Shown in pieces: positions 38,901 to 46,569 of a stretch of 64,000 bases of DNA; the first letter of the stretch is position 1; each line of letters begins with the position of its first letter. Origin of the DNA: Odontesthes bonariensis (Eukaryota; Chordata; Actinopteri; Atheriniformes; Atherinopsidae). Position numbers and translations under genes: made by a program. The notes beneath the pieces are model-generated. The model saw only the letters and a list, made by a program, of their open reading frames with translations. It made no database searches and was not told the DNA's origin. The stretch covers positions 32,739,449 to 32,803,448 of the forward strand of contig NC_134515.1 of NCBI RefSeq assembly GCF_027942865.1, written 5' to 3'.

Positions 38901-39307
38901 GCAGACCAGGAGGAACAATGTCACATGGAGAGCTAGATGTTTTAGTGCAGGACACAAGCTTTTCTGTCAGGAATGCTGTCAGTGTCACAATGGGATAAAG
39001 AAATGGGACACAAACTCTTAAATGACTTGGGTATCTAAGAGAGCTGCAGGTATAGTAGGGTTAGGGTAATCATTTAATCATATTCACAGATCATAAAACT
39101 GTTCAATTATTCTTTGAAATGTATCTACATATTCTCCATCATTCTGTATCTATTTTGTCATGTGTGCCAGATGTGTACTTCATCACGACAGTATCATTCC
39201 TGTGGAAGGTGACCGCCATCACGCTAGTGAGTTGTCTGCCCCTCTACATCCTCAAGTACCTGCGAAGACGCTTCTCTCCGCCCAGTTACTCCAAACTGAC
39301 CTCCTAA
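3983..39307 (+). CDS. atp9a: ATP9A, class 2 P4-ATPase (28 coding exons)
   Basis: Coding exons: 3983-4050, 6980-7124, 10030-10143, 10319-10427, 11486-11544, 12270-12321, 14123-14217, 15159-15239, 16251-16326, 16756-16832, 17071-17231, 17327-17469, 17994-18106, 18678-18887, 20905-21066, 21569-21661, 21773-21856, 22790-22960, 24213-24311, 26898-26987, 27266-27410, 28239-28303, 30685-30840, 32118-32182, 32368-32476, 32570-32627, 35098-35301, 39171-39307. Summed length is 3141 nt: 1046 residues plus stop (human about 1047). All junctions are GT-AG and keep frame. Seen: DGET (193-196, actuator), PIS in M4 (344-346), phosphorylated Asp391 in DKTGT, KGAD (567-570), TGDK (676-679), GDGGND hinge (783-788), C-terminal membrane segments, and an end in SKLTS. 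The short N-terminus and SKLTS tail favour ATP9A over ATP9B. Family knowledge: Neo1-like ATPases act in endosomes and trans-Golgi, are thought to move aminophospholipids, and do not need a CDC50 subunit. No frameshift or missing catalytic residue was seen. Confidence 0.97.
4051..6979 (+). other. atp9a: atp9a intron 1
   Basis: About 2.9 kb. I see no exon, tRNA or identifiable transposon, only A/T-rich runs. First introns often hold enhancers, but nothing here identifies one. Confidence 0.6.
6980..7124 (+). CDS. atp9a: atp9a exon 2 (residues 23-71)
   Basis: Cys-rich stretch CCPWSRCC, then the P4 N-terminal signature [11 protein letters not shown] and [12 protein letters not shown] leading into M1. 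Donor GTTAGT. Confidence 0.97.
7125..10029 (+). other. atp9a: atp9a intron 2
   Basis: About 2.9 kb of unremarkable A/T-rich sequence; nothing recognised on either strand. Confidence 0.6.
10030..10143 (+). CDS. atp9a: atp9a exon 3 (residues 72-109)
   Basis: M1 region: [20 protein letters not shown], then the lumenal loop [13 protein letters not shown]. It is 38 whole codons and phase 0 at both ends. Confidence 0.97.
10319..10427 (+). CDS. atp9a: atp9a exon 4 (residues 110-145)
   Basis: M2 and the start of the actuator domain: [17 protein letters not shown], then [17 protein letters not shown]. Human has FVLAVTMVREAVEEIR here, so M2 is somewhat diverged. Confidence 0.97.
11486..11544 (+). CDS. 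atp9a: atp9a exon 5 (residues 146-165)
   Basis: Actuator domain strand pair: [19 protein letters not shown]. Confidence 0.97.
12270..12321 (+). CDS. atp9a: atp9a exon 6 (residues 166-182)
   Basis: Short 52 bp exon: [17 protein letters not shown] in the actuator domain. Confidence 0.97.
14123..14217 (+). CDS. atp9a: atp9a exon 7 (residues 183-214)
   Basis: Carries the dephosphorylation loop DGET (193-196; TGES in other P-type ATPases) within [20 protein letters not shown]. Confidence 0.97.
15159..15239 (+). CDS. atp9a: atp9a exon 8 (residues 215-241)
   Basis: Actuator domain segment [20 protein letters not shown], identical to my recollection of the human sequence over this stretch. Confidence 0.97.
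16251..16326 (+). CDS. atp9a: atp9a exon 9 (residues 242-266)
   Basis: Encodes [20 protein letters not shown] and ends within a glycine codon. Confidence 0.97.
16756..16832 (+). CDS. atp9a: atp9a exon 10 (residues 267-292)
   Basis: Encodes [20 protein letters not shown], the end of the actuator domain. Confidence 0.97.
17071..17231 (+). CDS. atp9a: atp9a exon 11 (residues 293-345)
   Basis: M3 and M4: [16 protein letters not shown] and [13 protein letters not shown]. The PIS motif of M4, which lines the lipid transport path, is split by the next intron. Confidence 0.97.
17327..17469 (+). CDS. atp9a: atp9a exon 12 (residues 346-393)
   Basis: Ends at the phosphorylation site: Asp391 of DKTG, with the glycine codon split by the intron. 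The donor is GTTACA, weaker than most others in the gene. The preceding intron is only 95 bp. Confidence 0.96.
17994..18106 (+). CDS. atp9a: atp9a exon 13 (residues 394-431)
   Basis: Completes [11 protein letters not shown] and continues [21 protein letters not shown] poly-T tract of about 28 bases lies 30-57 bp upstream of the exon. Confidence 0.97.
18678..18887 (+). CDS. atp9a: atp9a exon 14 (residues 432-501)
   Basis: Nucleotide-binding domain: variable linker [15 protein letters not shown], then [20 protein letters not shown]. Human ATP9A and ATP9B have Cys where this has Val in IALVHN. Ends YQASSPDE. Confidence 0.95.
20905..21066 (+). CDS. atp9a: atp9a exon 15 (residues 502-555)
   Basis: Nucleotide-binding domain: [20 protein letters not shown], then [15 protein letters not shown]. 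Confidence 0.97.
21569..21661 (+). CDS. atp9a: atp9a exon 16 (residues 556-586)
   Basis: Contains the nucleotide-pocket motif KGAD (567-570) in [20 protein letters not shown]. Confidence 0.97.
21773..21856 (+). CDS. atp9a: atp9a exon 17 (residues 587-614)
   Basis: Encodes [21 protein letters not shown] 111 bp intron separates it from exon 16. Confidence 0.97.
22790..22960 (+). CDS. atp9a: atp9a exon 18 (residues 615-671)
   Basis: Encodes [20 protein letters not shown], then [15 protein letters not shown]. The donor GTCTGG is unusual at +3, +4 and +6. Confidence 0.96.
23150..23265. repeat. AT/GT-rich microsatellite tract
   Basis: Degenerate alternating purine-pyrimidine run (TATATGTATACATAATG type) in intron 18, with some self-complementarity. 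Confidence 0.7.
23460..23726. mobile_element. Probable MITE with 33 bp inverted ends
   Basis: 23460-23492 is the exact reverse complement of 23694-23726 (33 bp; ends CCATTTAAGCGACAG). Inside, directly after the left arm, a third partial copy at 23492-23512 makes a 21 bp hairpin with an 11 base loop. The interior (about 200 bp) is non-coding. No target duplication is obvious, so the family is unassigned. Confidence 0.6.
24213..24311 (+). CDS. atp9a: atp9a exon 19 (residues 672-704)
   Basis: Starts [14 protein letters not shown] with the TGDK motif (676-679) of the P domain. Ends [10 protein letters not shown]. Confidence 0.97.
24312..26897 (+). other. atp9a: atp9a intron 19
   Basis: About 2.6 kb. 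A 117-codon open frame on the minus strand (24648-25001) has no recognisable domain and no splice partners, and I treat it as chance. No transposon was confidently recognised. Confidence 0.5.
26898..26987 (+). CDS. atp9a: atp9a exon 20 (residues 705-734)
   Basis: Encodes [20 protein letters not shown] and [10 protein letters not shown]. Whole codons, phase 0 at both ends. Confidence 0.97.
27266..27410 (+). CDS. atp9a: atp9a exon 21 (residues 735-782)
   Basis: Encodes [20 protein letters not shown], then [12 protein letters not shown]. Ends one base into the first Gly of GDGGND. Confidence 0.97.
28033..28045. repeat. Poly-C tract in intron 21
   Basis: Thirteen consecutive C residues in an otherwise unremarkable intron (27411-28238). 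Confidence 0.9.
28239..28303 (+). CDS. atp9a: atp9a exon 22 (residues 783-804)
   Basis: Carries the Mg-binding hinge [11 protein letters not shown] (783 onward), then [10 protein letters not shown]. Confidence 0.97.
28890..29465. mobile_element. MITE-like element with ~60 bp imperfect inverted repeats
   Basis: The left end CAGTGGGGTTACATGGCACT is mirrored at 29446-29465. Pairing continues imperfectly inward to about 60 bp (left GGATTGGATTATTG, right RC GGATCAGATAATTGG). The 576 bp element has an interior rich in AATCCGATC-type repeats and carries the short frame at 29144-29266. The CAGTG terminus recalls hAT elements, but I find no 8 bp target duplication. Confidence 0.65.
29144..29266 (+). 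pseudogene. Short ATG frame inside the 28890-29465 element
   Basis: Encodes 40 residues starting [20 protein letters not shown] and ending in TAA. It lies centrally in a non-autonomous element, so it is most likely the remnant N-terminus of a transposon protein. I cannot name the family. Confidence 0.35.
29470..29900. mobile_element. DNA transposon remnant, Tc1-type non-coding part
   Basis: Sequence such as TCTCTAAGATCATTGCTGGTG and AACCAATTAATCAAGTGATT matches my memory of a widespread teleost Tc1-like repeat, related to the copy in intron 26. No coding frame remains. It abuts the right end of the preceding MITE. Confidence 0.4.
30685..30840 (+). CDS. atp9a: atp9a exon 23 (residues 805-856)
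   Basis: Encodes [20 protein letters not shown], then [11 protein letters not shown] before M5. Confidence 0.97.
30841..32117 (+). other. atp9a: atp9a intron 23
   Basis: About 1.3 kb with nothing recognised. Confidence 0.6.
32118..32182 (+). CDS. atp9a: atp9a exon 24 (residues 857-877)
   Basis: M5/M6 region: [20 protein letters not shown]. Confidence 0.97.
32368..32476 (+). CDS. atp9a: atp9a exon 25 (residues 878-914)
   Basis: Encodes [20 protein letters not shown], then [13 protein letters not shown]. Confidence 0.97.
32570..32627 (+). CDS. atp9a: atp9a exon 26 (residues 915-933)
   Basis: Encodes [19 protein letters not shown], start of M7. A 93 bp intron separates it from exon 25. Confidence 0.97.
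32700..33860 (+). mobile_element. Degenerate Tc1-like transposon in atp9a intron 26
   Basis: The left part (from about 32700) has the non-coding sequence of a common teleost Tc1-like repeat (ACATATCAGGACATAATAAAG). Two broken frames follow: 33154-33420 with a helix-turn-helix-like stretch ([19 protein letters not shown], then [20 protein letters not shown]), and 33477-33806 with remnants of the catalytic part ([10 protein letters not shown], weakly resembling the family's QQDNDPKHT). Frameshifts and stops make it inactive. It lies sense to atp9a. Confidence 0.65.
34055..34400 (+). mobile_element. Harbinger-like 5' end: promoter plus orphan exon
   Basis: A GC-richer patch in intron 26 with CpGs contains ATG at 34294 opening [13 protein letters not shown], followed by a donor GTAAAA at 34334. 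That start resembles MADF/Myb-type DNA-binding proteins encoded by PIF/Harbinger transposons (MDxEKLIxAVxxHP). No second exon or inverted repeats were found, so the limits are approximate and the family call is inference. Confidence 0.4.
35098..35301 (+). CDS. atp9a: atp9a exon 27 (residues 934-1001)
   Basis: M8 and M9: [20 protein letters not shown], then [18 protein letters not shown] and [15 protein letters not shown]. Confidence 0.97.
35302..37290 (+). other. atp9a: atp9a intron 27, left part
   Basis: No exon seen. A short piece at about 37073-37115 (GGGTGACCCGTCCAGGGTGT) resembles part of a common fish interspersed repeat. Confidence 0.5.
37292..39020 (-). mobile_element. 5'-truncated L2-type LINE in intron 27, antisense
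   Basis: A minus-strand reverse transcriptase is broken into frames 38470-38988, 38152-38469, 37844-38170 and 37613-37819. Visible motifs: [26 protein letters not shown] (RT domain A), [13 protein letters not shown], then [15 protein letters not shown] and [12 protein letters not shown] of the C-terminal part. A frameshift destroys the catalytic ADD box. The 3' tail near 37292 has the L2-like ATATAAATAAATA. Endonuclease and ORF1 are missing. Confidence 0.85.
39171..39307 (+). CDS. atp9a: atp9a exon 28 (residues 1002-1046, stop)
   Basis: M10 and the tail: [20 protein letters not shown], then [16 protein letters not shown] and TAA at 39305-39307. Confidence 0.97.
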
Positions 39308-40965
39308 GAGCTTAACAGAGTCTCCATCCTTGTTTACTGTTGGAGAACAGCAAGATTTCCTAATCTTCATCTCGCAAAGCCTGCAGCTTGAACAGAGGGT
39401 CAAATAGGGCTCTATCACCTTTAATTTGTTCTGAAAAACTCTTTGGCAGGTTTACTTGTTTACTAATTGTTTACTGAGAGGGGGAGTTTTTGTCAGTGGA
39501 AAAAGCAGTATTAACTGTTACATGTGTTTGATGCAGGGACTGATCCATGACGACTCTGTGAAGGGAATGCCTGCACTGAATTGTAGGTTAAATTAAACTG
39601 ACCAGATTCAACTGGTTTTGGTAAAAATTAATTTTAGCAGTCCTGTCAGCAGTAAGAATTAAAAAATGGAAACAGGTACGCGTCCTGTAGCTTTTCAGCC
39701 TGAATATGATCAATGAAGATGGTTCGATAAATTATGCAGTGCTTTGTGCATGTTTTATAATGTGAAAAGTAATATCATTAACTAAAAAAGTAGGAGTTTT
39801 GTCTTTGTTATTTGGGCTGGAAACCAATTTGTTCTAAATTCCATGGAATGTACAGTTATTTTTATTGTGAAAAATTGAGATTGACGTAGAACTCTCACTG
39901 GGCCGTTGATTCATGATCTCCTTAAACAGTGGATTCTAAATTATATGCCTGAAAATGGTTTACTGCCTAGACTCAAAACACATTTGCAAGCATGTGTATT
40001 TGTTGATGCGTCAACCCCAAAGCTACAGCTCAGCACAGTGGAGGTGGTGTGGTGGGTTATTTTAGCGTGACCTCTGGTGTCTGATGTTGAATTTGTCCTT
40101 GTGTCTTTTGTGTGGACCCTGAGTTGTTAGTGTTTGTGGAGTCTGGTCAGAGCTGGTTATTTGCAGCCAAGCTCTCCGCCGGGGCACCCAACAAGGCTGC
40201 AAGTCCTCGGGGACATTCTGTAAAATGTCTGCTCAGGCATGCCAGCATCCACGACACTTCTAGCTTTGCATGATGACTCACTGTAACGGTGACCTAAAGC
40301 CATAACAGACCAGCGTCCTGGTGCCCCATTTCATGTCCAGGACACCCTGACATCTAACAGCTGCTTATCTCCACAGTTCGGCTGTGAAATAAAAAGAAGA
40401 AAAAAAAAAAAAAAGGGATCAAATCGCTACAACTAAACGCCATGTAAATATTGTCACTGTCATAAAACTCACTACAGCACATAAAAATCACGTCATACTA
40501 CATTACTTATTTTTCATTTCACTGCCATTGTGTTGGCTGTAAATGTTTTTTTAACAGAAAAACATAATCACTCTGTCACTTTTTTTTTCAAAATAATTTC
40601 AGGTATGAAAAAGGGTGTTTAATCATGGGACTCTTTGAAGAGTCTTTGAGAGTGTTTGTTGTACGATAATGAATAATTTCTTGAGTAGGCTAAGAAAAAC
40701 TTTTTTTTGGCAACGAATACAGAATTCATCAAACTTTTTGCACAAAATGTGTTAGGGTAAAACTGTTAAGTATATTTTATGTTGCAATGACAGCGCAAAG
40801 TGTGTATGATACTAAAATAATTTGATTGTATGTACATAACCTGTCTTTTTATTTAACGTATTTTATGATCTTGATTTCATTCAGATGAGCAGAACAAAAG
40901 GGAGAATTGTGCTGATGTCATTGTTGTGGTGATTATTAATAAAAAAAAAGTTTCTTTTTTTCTGG
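39308..40965 (+). other. atp9a: Probable atp9a 3' UTR
   Basis: Non-coding sequence from the stop codon to the AATAAA at 40938-40943. An earlier AATAAA at about 40388 could give a shorter form. No transposon was recognised in it. Confidence 0.55.
40938..40943 (+). terminator. atp9a: Polyadenylation signal, atp9a
   Basis: AATAAA followed within 20-35 bases by a T/GT-rich element (CTTTTTTTCTGGTGTGGATT), the arrangement of a functional cleavage site. Confidence 0.6.
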
Positions 40966-41346
40966 TGTGGATTTTTTTTAAAACATAAGGAATCAGTTGT
41001 ATTTTGTTGCTTTTCTTTTCAGGAGACGACTAAGTCGTCTCGTCTTTAACAGGGCAACAGATACAGATCTTTTATTTTTCTTGTCCTGCAGCACCTGAGT
41101 ACTGCAGTCTGGTTCATTGTATTTAAGCAGGAGGAATTATGGCTCTTTTTGGGAACTATGTACAGCTGTGGAATAATTTAACTTTGTCGCTCTAGTGAGG
41201 ATTTACAGCAACAGTGGTTTTGCTCCTAATAATGACACAAGTTAAGCTCTGCAACACATAGAAAGAGGAAGTACGATATTGATGTCGGATCATTGTTAGA
41301 TTTTCTGTAAATCCACAGGATTCCTTTGGTGGATTTCAATTCAGTG

Positions 41347-44300
41347 TTATATATATATATAGATAGTGCCAATTTACAAATATCATACTAACTCAAGCTA
41401 ATTGGAGTTCAATTCATTGTAATCATAATCCAATAAATTAATTTAAAAATAATCCAATTCATTCACACAGAGCCAATTCAAAAAAACAATTTACTAGCTA
41501 AGGAAACCAACAGATTGATCCGAAACTTATCTTCAGTCCAATCTCCCGTCCTGAGCATGCCTGAGGCTGTGGAAAGGAACGATTCCCTTTTCACAGGAAG
41601 AAACCTCTGGCAGAATCAGACTCAGGAAGGGTGGCCATCCGCCTCAACCAGCTGGGGTTTGAGAAAAAGAAAGAGGGGACAACAAACACCATAACACCAT
41701 TCAAAGGATACCTGTTGGGACAGGGAAACACAAGTTAATGACCACAATAATGCCAAATTTACATAATATCATTCGAGAAATTAAACAGTCTAGGCCTATA
41801 GCAGCTTAACTATGGGATGTTTCAGGATCACCTGAGCCATCCCTAACTATAAGCTTTATTAAAAAGGAAAATTTTAAGCCTATTCTTAAAGGTGGAAAGG
41901 GTTCCCGGACATTTACTGGCAGCTTATTCCACAAGAGAGGGGCCTGATAACTGAAGGCTCTGCCTCCCATTCTACTTTTAGAAACTCTGGGAACCTCAAG
42001 TAAACCTGCAGTTTGGGAATAAAGTGCTCTGTTAGGAAAATATCTTCCAATGAGATCTTTAAGATATGATGGGGCTTTATATGTGAGGAGAAGAATCTTA
42101 AATTCTATTCTATTCTAGAAGATAATGAAGAGAAGCTAAAACTGGAGAAATACGATCTCTCCTGTTAGTTCTCATCAGAACTCTGGCTGCAGCATTTTGG
42201 ATCAGAAAATTTGTGGGACAGCCCAATAATAAAGAATTACAGTAGTCCAATCTTCAAGTAACAAATGCATGGACTAGTTTTTCTGCATCACTCTGAAACA
42301 GGATGTTCCTGATTTTGGCAATATTACGAAGATGAAAGAAGGCAGTCCTAGAAACCTGTTTTATATGTGCGTCAAATTAGAAATTGTGGTCAAAAATAAC
42401 TCCAAAGTTCCTCACTGTAGAACTAGAAGCCAAGGAAATACCATCTAGAGTAACTATATAGCTAGACATTTTCTTCACAGACTTCAGTTCTGTCTAAATT
42501 TAGAAGCAGACAGTTCTGAGTCATCCAGGTCTTTATGTTTTTAAGGCATGCTTGTAGTCTGACCAACCTATTGGGTTCATCTGGTTTTATAGATAAGTAC
42601 AACTGGGTATCATCAGCAGAGCAATGGAAATTTATGCCATGCTGTCTAATAATGTTACCTAATGGAAGCATGTATAAAGTAAAAAGAATCAACCCAAGCA
42701 CAGAACCCTGGGTTGAAGATTCTTCATTTACAAGAACAAACTTAAATCTATCAGATAAATATGACTTAAACCAGCCTAATGCGGTTCCTTTAATCCTAAT
42801 AACATGTTCAAGTCTCTGTGCTATGATGCACTCTGAATCCTGAAGGAAACTCTTCAAACAGATTATTACTATGTACATTATCACAAAGTTGAGCTGCAAC
42901 TATTTTTTTCAAGAACTTTAAACAAAAAATGGAGATTGGATATAGGTTGATGATTAGCTAACACTTCTGAATCAAGAGTAGGTTTTTTAAGTAAAGGTTT
43001 AATTACAGCAACCTTAAAAATCTTAAGTACATATCCTGTCAACAAAGACAGATTGATCAAATCCAATATGGAAGTGTCAATTAGGGGGAAAACCTCCTTG
43101 AACAGTCTGGTTGGGATTGGGTCTAAAATACAAGTTGATGGTTTAGAAGAGACTATTGCTGTTGTTAGCTCAATGATCAACTGGGCAGAAGCCGTCTAAA
43201 TACAAATCAGCTTCTAAAGATACTTCCAAAGCTGCTGCAGTTGATGATATATCACTGATAATAGTGGGAAAGACTCCATCAATCTTCTCACTGTTAGAAA
43301 CAATTTTATTGATGAATAATTTCATGAAATCATCACTACTGAGAGTTAAAGGAATATAGGAACAGAGCTCGGACTCTTTGTCAGACTGGCTACAGTGCTG
43401 AAAAGAAACCTGGGATTATTCTTATTCTCTTCCATCAATGATGAATAATAAGCAGTTCTAGCTTTACAAAGGGCTTTCTTATATGTTATTAAATTATCTT
43501 TCCAGACTAATTGAGACTCTTCTAAACTAGAGGAATGCCACTGTCTCTCCAGCTTTCTTACGGTCTGCTTATTAATTATACCAAGGAGCCAACCTCTTCT
43601 GACTGATTACCTTCCTTTTCAGAGGGGCAACATTGTCCAGTGCTGTACACATTGAAACTATAGTGCTGTCAACAAGAGAGTCAAGTATTGCTGGAGTAAA
43701 ATTAAGGTAGCCGTCCTCTGTCACATTTGCACATGGCAGTGAAGAAAATAATGATGGAATTAATTTTTTAAATCTGGCCACAGTATTCTCTGATAGACAC
43801 CTTCTATATGTAAATTTCTTCTCAGAAGGTATATAGTCAAGTAATGTAAACTCGAAAGTAATCAAAAAATGGTCAGATAAGATAGCGTTATGAGGGAACA
43901 CTGTTAACTGTTCACTCTGAATGCCATAGTTTAGCACAAGATCAAGGGTGTGATTAAGGCAGTGAGTAGGTCTGTGAACACTTTGAGAAAATCCAATAGA
44001 GTCTAATATAGAATTAAACTTAATACTTAGGCTGTCATCTTCAACATCTACATGAATATTAAAGTCACCCACTACAATGACTTTGTCTGTACTCAGCACT
44101 AACTGGGATAAAAACTCTCAGAATTCGGAAAAAAACTCAGAATAAGGGCCAGGTGGACAATACAGAACAACAAATAGAAGAGGTTTTTGTGATTTCCACT
44201 TTGGGTGGGAAAAATCGAGAATCAGAGATTCAAAAGAGTTAAAGCTAATCTTGACTCTAGGACTGATTAGTAACCCTGATCTGAAGATATCTGCCACTCC

Positions 44301-45765
44301 TCCTTCTCTGTCTGTGCTTCAAGGAACGTGAACATTTAAACAGTCCGAGGGAGTTGATTCATTAATGCTAACATGATCCTCCTGCTGCAGCCAGGTCTCT
44401 GTAAGACAAAATATATCAATATTATGATCACAAATCAACTCATTCACTAACAGAGACTTCGAAAGGAGAGATCTAATATTCAACATTTAATAGTTTGATG
44501 TTTTTGTTCAGTTAAAGTTTTTGTTTTAATTTATTTTTTTGCACAAGAGGATTTGCTCCTTATGTGTTTATTGATTGGGGGGTAGCAGCAGGTGGGAAGC
44601 CGCAGAGAAGTGTGTAAGACTACAGCTCTGTATCCTGGTGTCAACCCTGGGTTGTCATGTTTTTGGATGACTAATAAATTCGTTCATATTTCTAGAAATG
44701 AAAGCCGCTCCTTCCAAAGTGGAATGGATGTCGTCTCTCCTCATCAGACCAGGTTAGATTGCCAATTATCTATGTAGCCCACGTTGTTTGTTGGACACCA
44801 TCTAGACCAGTGTTTCTCAATTCCGGTCCTCGGGACCCACTGCCCGAGGACAGAATGGCTTCTGATCAGGCCACTGCAGAGCTTGATGACGAGTTGATCA
44901 TTTGAATCAGGTGTGCTGGAGGAGGGAAACATCGAAAACATGCAGGGCAGTGGGTCCTGAGGACTGAAATTGAGAAACACTGATCTAGACAACCAGCGGT
45001 TGAAGGATGGCATGCGGCTAAACATGTAATCACTGGTCAGATTTGGCAGGTGTCCAGAGAAAACTACGGAGTCCAACATTGTTGGTTGCTGGTCGTTGAT
45101 GTCTCTAATGCCACGTTTCTGTCTATAGAGCTGCCAATTACTAGGGTTAATCCTTTTGTGTCGCTGAGTGGGGAAAATCTATTTGAAATGTGGACAGGTT
45201 GATGGTGAACCATGGGCTTGACTTTAGGGCCATGACTCCTCTTCCTGACAGTCACCCAGCCAACCTGGTATCCCGGCTGCGCGAATTCTGCTAGGGGTGG
45301 CTAATGGAGCTAGCTATGCTAAGTGGCGCTGCACTGGCTAAAAGGACCTGGCCCGCTATCGGGTGGTTTTCAACGGTGCAGACCCAAGCTTCCAATTCAG
45401 ATAACCTCGCCTCCAAAACTACAAAAAGACTACATTTGTTACATGTACCATTATCGCTAAAGGAGGCAGAGGCGTAACTAAACATCTGACACACGAAGCA
45501 GGGGAAAGCGGGAGATGGAGGGAGAGAACTGGTAGCCATGCTAAGCTAGAGTACCAGACACTGCTAAAAAGTGAAAATAAAGACTAAATATCTGTAGGAG
45601 TGAGTGTTAGAATAGAGAAGTATGGTATAGAGTTAACTATATATTTATAGGGAGAAATAAAGTGATTATTAATAGTCCAAGAGGAGCAAGAAATTCCACA
45701 GTACACAAACAAGGTAACAGGAAGTGATGCAATACATATTACCGCAAAACGTCAGCATCAGCCTT
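41347..45765 (-). mobile_element. Near full-length L2-type LINE, degenerate
   Basis: Minus-strand element of about 4.4 kb. ORF1 remnants: 45291-45539 (cysteine-containing leader FPCFVCQMF, TCNKCSLF, then a coiled-coil-like LEARLSELEA) and 45064-45255 ([14 protein letters not shown], an esterase-like segment known from L2/CR1 ORF1). Endonuclease C-terminal part: 43572-44099 with VVGDFNIHVD, LDLVLNYG and LSDHFLITFEF. RT: 42881-43180 and 42462-42899 with SSTQGSVLG and SADDTQLYL. Stops and frameshifts separate the parts. A hAT MITE is inserted in ORF1. The 3' UTR runs to about 41347. Confidence 0.8.
44808..44982. mobile_element. hAT MITE with 8 bp target duplication
   Basis: 175 bp element with ends CAGTGTTTCTCAA and TTGAGAAACACTG. 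It is flanked by the perfect 8 bp duplication ATCTAGAC (44800-44807 and 44983-44990), diagnostic of hAT transposition. It sits inside the L2 ORF1 region, so it is younger than that LINE. Confidence 0.92.
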
Positions 45766-45878
45766 GCATATTTGATTTGTTGACAATCAGATTAAAAAAA
45801 AGGGTCCTTGTATTTAAGCATTGCATTTAAGCATTTAAATTGTGTTTAAATTATTTCATATATGGCAAAGTTTTTAAT

Positions 45879-46565
45879 TTAACTTGTGTAGGGTTTGGAA
45901 GAAAAAGAGACAAAAGTTTGCGTAGTCTCTGCTACTTTATTCTTCTCCTTACTCCATGTCAGAAGAAAACTAACATAACTGACATCAACTGATAATCTAA
46001 CTTCCCTACCCCTACGACTATGCCTAATAGATCTTGGAGGTGAGGGAGGAACAGGTAAGGGTAAAAGCCTAACGTCAGGAATAGGGTTGGGAGGGCGGCC
46101 GCGGCGGGCTGGGCGAGTCAGCTCAACTGCGTCATCCTGGAGCATGTGAGCGGGCTTCAAACGATCCACTGAAACCTGGTCCTGACCACCCCCTATCTCG
46201 ATCAGAAAAGACTTAGGCTCCGCTTCCAGTACGCGAAAGGGACTGTCATATGGGGACTGCAGGGGAGAGTGGTGTGTGTCATGTCGGATAAATACATACT
46301 TGGCCGACATAGGTCCTTGGGAATGTATGATTGAGGAAGGCAGTGGTGTGCCGCAACAGGTGAGAAAACTCTAACCTCCCTCTATAAACCAGACCTCCCT
46401 GTCACAGTAGGGCCCAAACCCGGAACACTAGGAAGGAACTCCCCTTGGACCCTCAAAGACTGACCCAGAACCAACTGAGCAGAGGAAGAGTGCAGGTCCT
46501 CCTTGGGGCGGAGCACAGGCCCAACAAAACCCATGGCAGCCTGTCCACCCAGCTACTGTCTATTA
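45879..46565 (-). mobile_element. Ty3/Gypsy pol fragment (integrase C-terminus)
   Basis: Minus-strand frame 45879-46310 encodes AKYVFIRHDTHHSPLQSPYD, FRVLEA, and QDQVSVDRLKPAH, the typical C-terminal integrase tail of Gypsy elements. Upstream, with a frame change and an in-frame stop, are SWVDRLPWVLLGL and KEDLHSSSAQLV. No LTR, reverse transcriptase or gag is adjacent, so it is an isolated dead fragment. Confidence 0.85.
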
Positions 46566-46569
46566 AAGA

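Noticed and set aside
38788..39021. 77-codon plus-strand frame in intron 27
   Set aside because: Antisense to the L2 reverse transcriptase and without an independent signal.
3983..39307. Alternative identity ATP9B
   Set aside because: ATP9B has a much longer N-terminal region and ends differently; start, SKLTS tail and linkage to nfatc2 all favour ATP9A.
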